From positions 91,212 through 155,211 of the forward strand of contig JAFRRP010000025.1 in the NCBI GenBank assembly GCA_017428085.1: a stretch of 64,000 bases of DNA, written 5' to 3'. Shown piece after piece: positions 63,789 through 64,000 of this stretch (positions are counted from its first letter, which is position 1; each line of letters starts with the position of its first letter). The stretch comes from Clostridia bacterium (GTDB lineage: Bacteria > Bacillota > Clostridia > Oscillospirales > Acutalibacteraceae). Below the pieces are notes generated by a model that was given only the letters and a program-made list of their open reading frames with translations, searched no databases and was not told where the DNA came from. The position numbers and the translations under genes are program-made.

Positions 63789-63986
63789 TATGCCGTATGC
63801 AGGGCAAACGGAGGCCTTCGCCCTAACCGACGTTACGCGATAATAAGAAAGGGTTGTCGTGTGAGACGCCCTTATGTAACAACAGATTCCCGGATTTTTC
63901 GTCCGGGAATTTCTTTCTTTCTCAACAAATTGGGAGTTGGAGGACTAAGTTGTGTACGAATCGGATGCGTCATAGAATAAGGAATC
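63789..63986 (-). repeat. Dispersed repeat copy B, inverted relative to copy A
   Basis: About 63853-63986 is the inverted partner of 49572-49705. It includes the stem ATTCCCGGA/TCCGGGAAT (about 63887-63910), which may act as terminator for the large lipoprotein gene (followed by TTTCTTTCTTTC). The first 60 bases after the gene show nothing else. Confidence 0.8.
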
Positions 63987-64000
63987 GGGGGGGGGGGGGG
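63987..64000. other. Poly-G end of the window
   Basis: The window ends in an unbroken run of G directly after the repeat edge GATTCC. This looks like an assembly or read artefact at a contig end within a repeat, not biology. Confidence 0.7.

Overview
The window looks like a stretch of chromosome from a Gram-positive, anaerobic, gut- or rumen-type Clostridia member, most likely in the Oscillospiraceae/Ruminococcaceae. The evidence is a fairly GC-rich genome with Firmicutes-style AGGAGG ribosome sites and sigma-A promoters, a dockerin protein, several glycoside hydrolases, lipoproteins with typical lipoboxes, and a zinc-ribbon/SPFH/TPM operon of the kind seen in that group. It is an inference from gene content; no rRNA or tRNA gene was seen. 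The window starts inside a gene and ends in a run of G that directly follows a repeat, which looks like a contig end.

Layout. 1-2.7 kb: nucleoside salvage (end of an ABC permease, pyrimidine-nucleoside phosphorylase, uridine kinase). 2.8-10.8 kb: a 48-codon gene coupled to ligA, an RluA-type pseudouridine synthase, radC, a TetR-type regulator, a Nudix hydrolase, a lipoprotein plus gamma-carbonic anhydrase pair, a ketopantoate-reductase-like gene and an unknown gene. 10.9-18.1 kb: a secreted dockerin/CHAP-like protein, a sugar-1-phosphate transferase, murC, a GH78 enzyme, and a Y-family polymerase with a 55-residue partner. 18.4-27.2 kb: GH38 protein, HAD phosphatase, iron alcohol dehydrogenase, phosphoesterase, a D,D-carboxypeptidase-like membrane protein and an M20 peptidase. 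27.3-31.9 kb: a four-gene SPFH/zinc-ribbon/DUF4428/TPM operon. 32-45.9 kb: aldose epimerase, a secreted protein next to a two-component system and an HtrA protease, a coiled-coil protein, PcrA, FtsW/RodA, and tsaE-tsaB-rpiB-upp. 46.1-47.8 kb: a GDSL hydrolase and an SDR oxidoreductase. 47.9-49.6 kb: an AT-rich accessory strip with a toxin-antitoxin pair, a tnpV remnant, an aborted excisionase-like start and odd palindromes. 49.6-64 kb: a block bounded by two inverted copies of an about 135-bp repeat, with AIM24, HAD and lipoprotein genes, a phosphoesterase, a GH116-type enzyme, a LysR-controlled hydrolase, a methyltransferase and a 1293-residue lipoprotein with MABP-like repeats.

The most unusual signal is not a gene. 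At many gene ends the stop codon is the first member of a short tandem array of 7-base units. Each locus has its own unit (for example TTTTGAG, TAAGTTG, TAGTTCT, TAGGCAG, CGTGAGA), and the unit carries the stop triplet itself. Because 7 is not a multiple of 3, three intact units put a stop in all three frames. Where two genes converge, both stops often sit in copies of the same unit, so the two arrays form an inverted repeat. Other points worth a second look are a GH38 protein whose nucleophile Asp position is Phe, a D,D-carboxypeptidase-like protein without its SxxK serine, the SPFH/zinc-ribbon/TPM operon, the MABP-repeat lipoprotein, and the inverted repeats around the last 14 kb.
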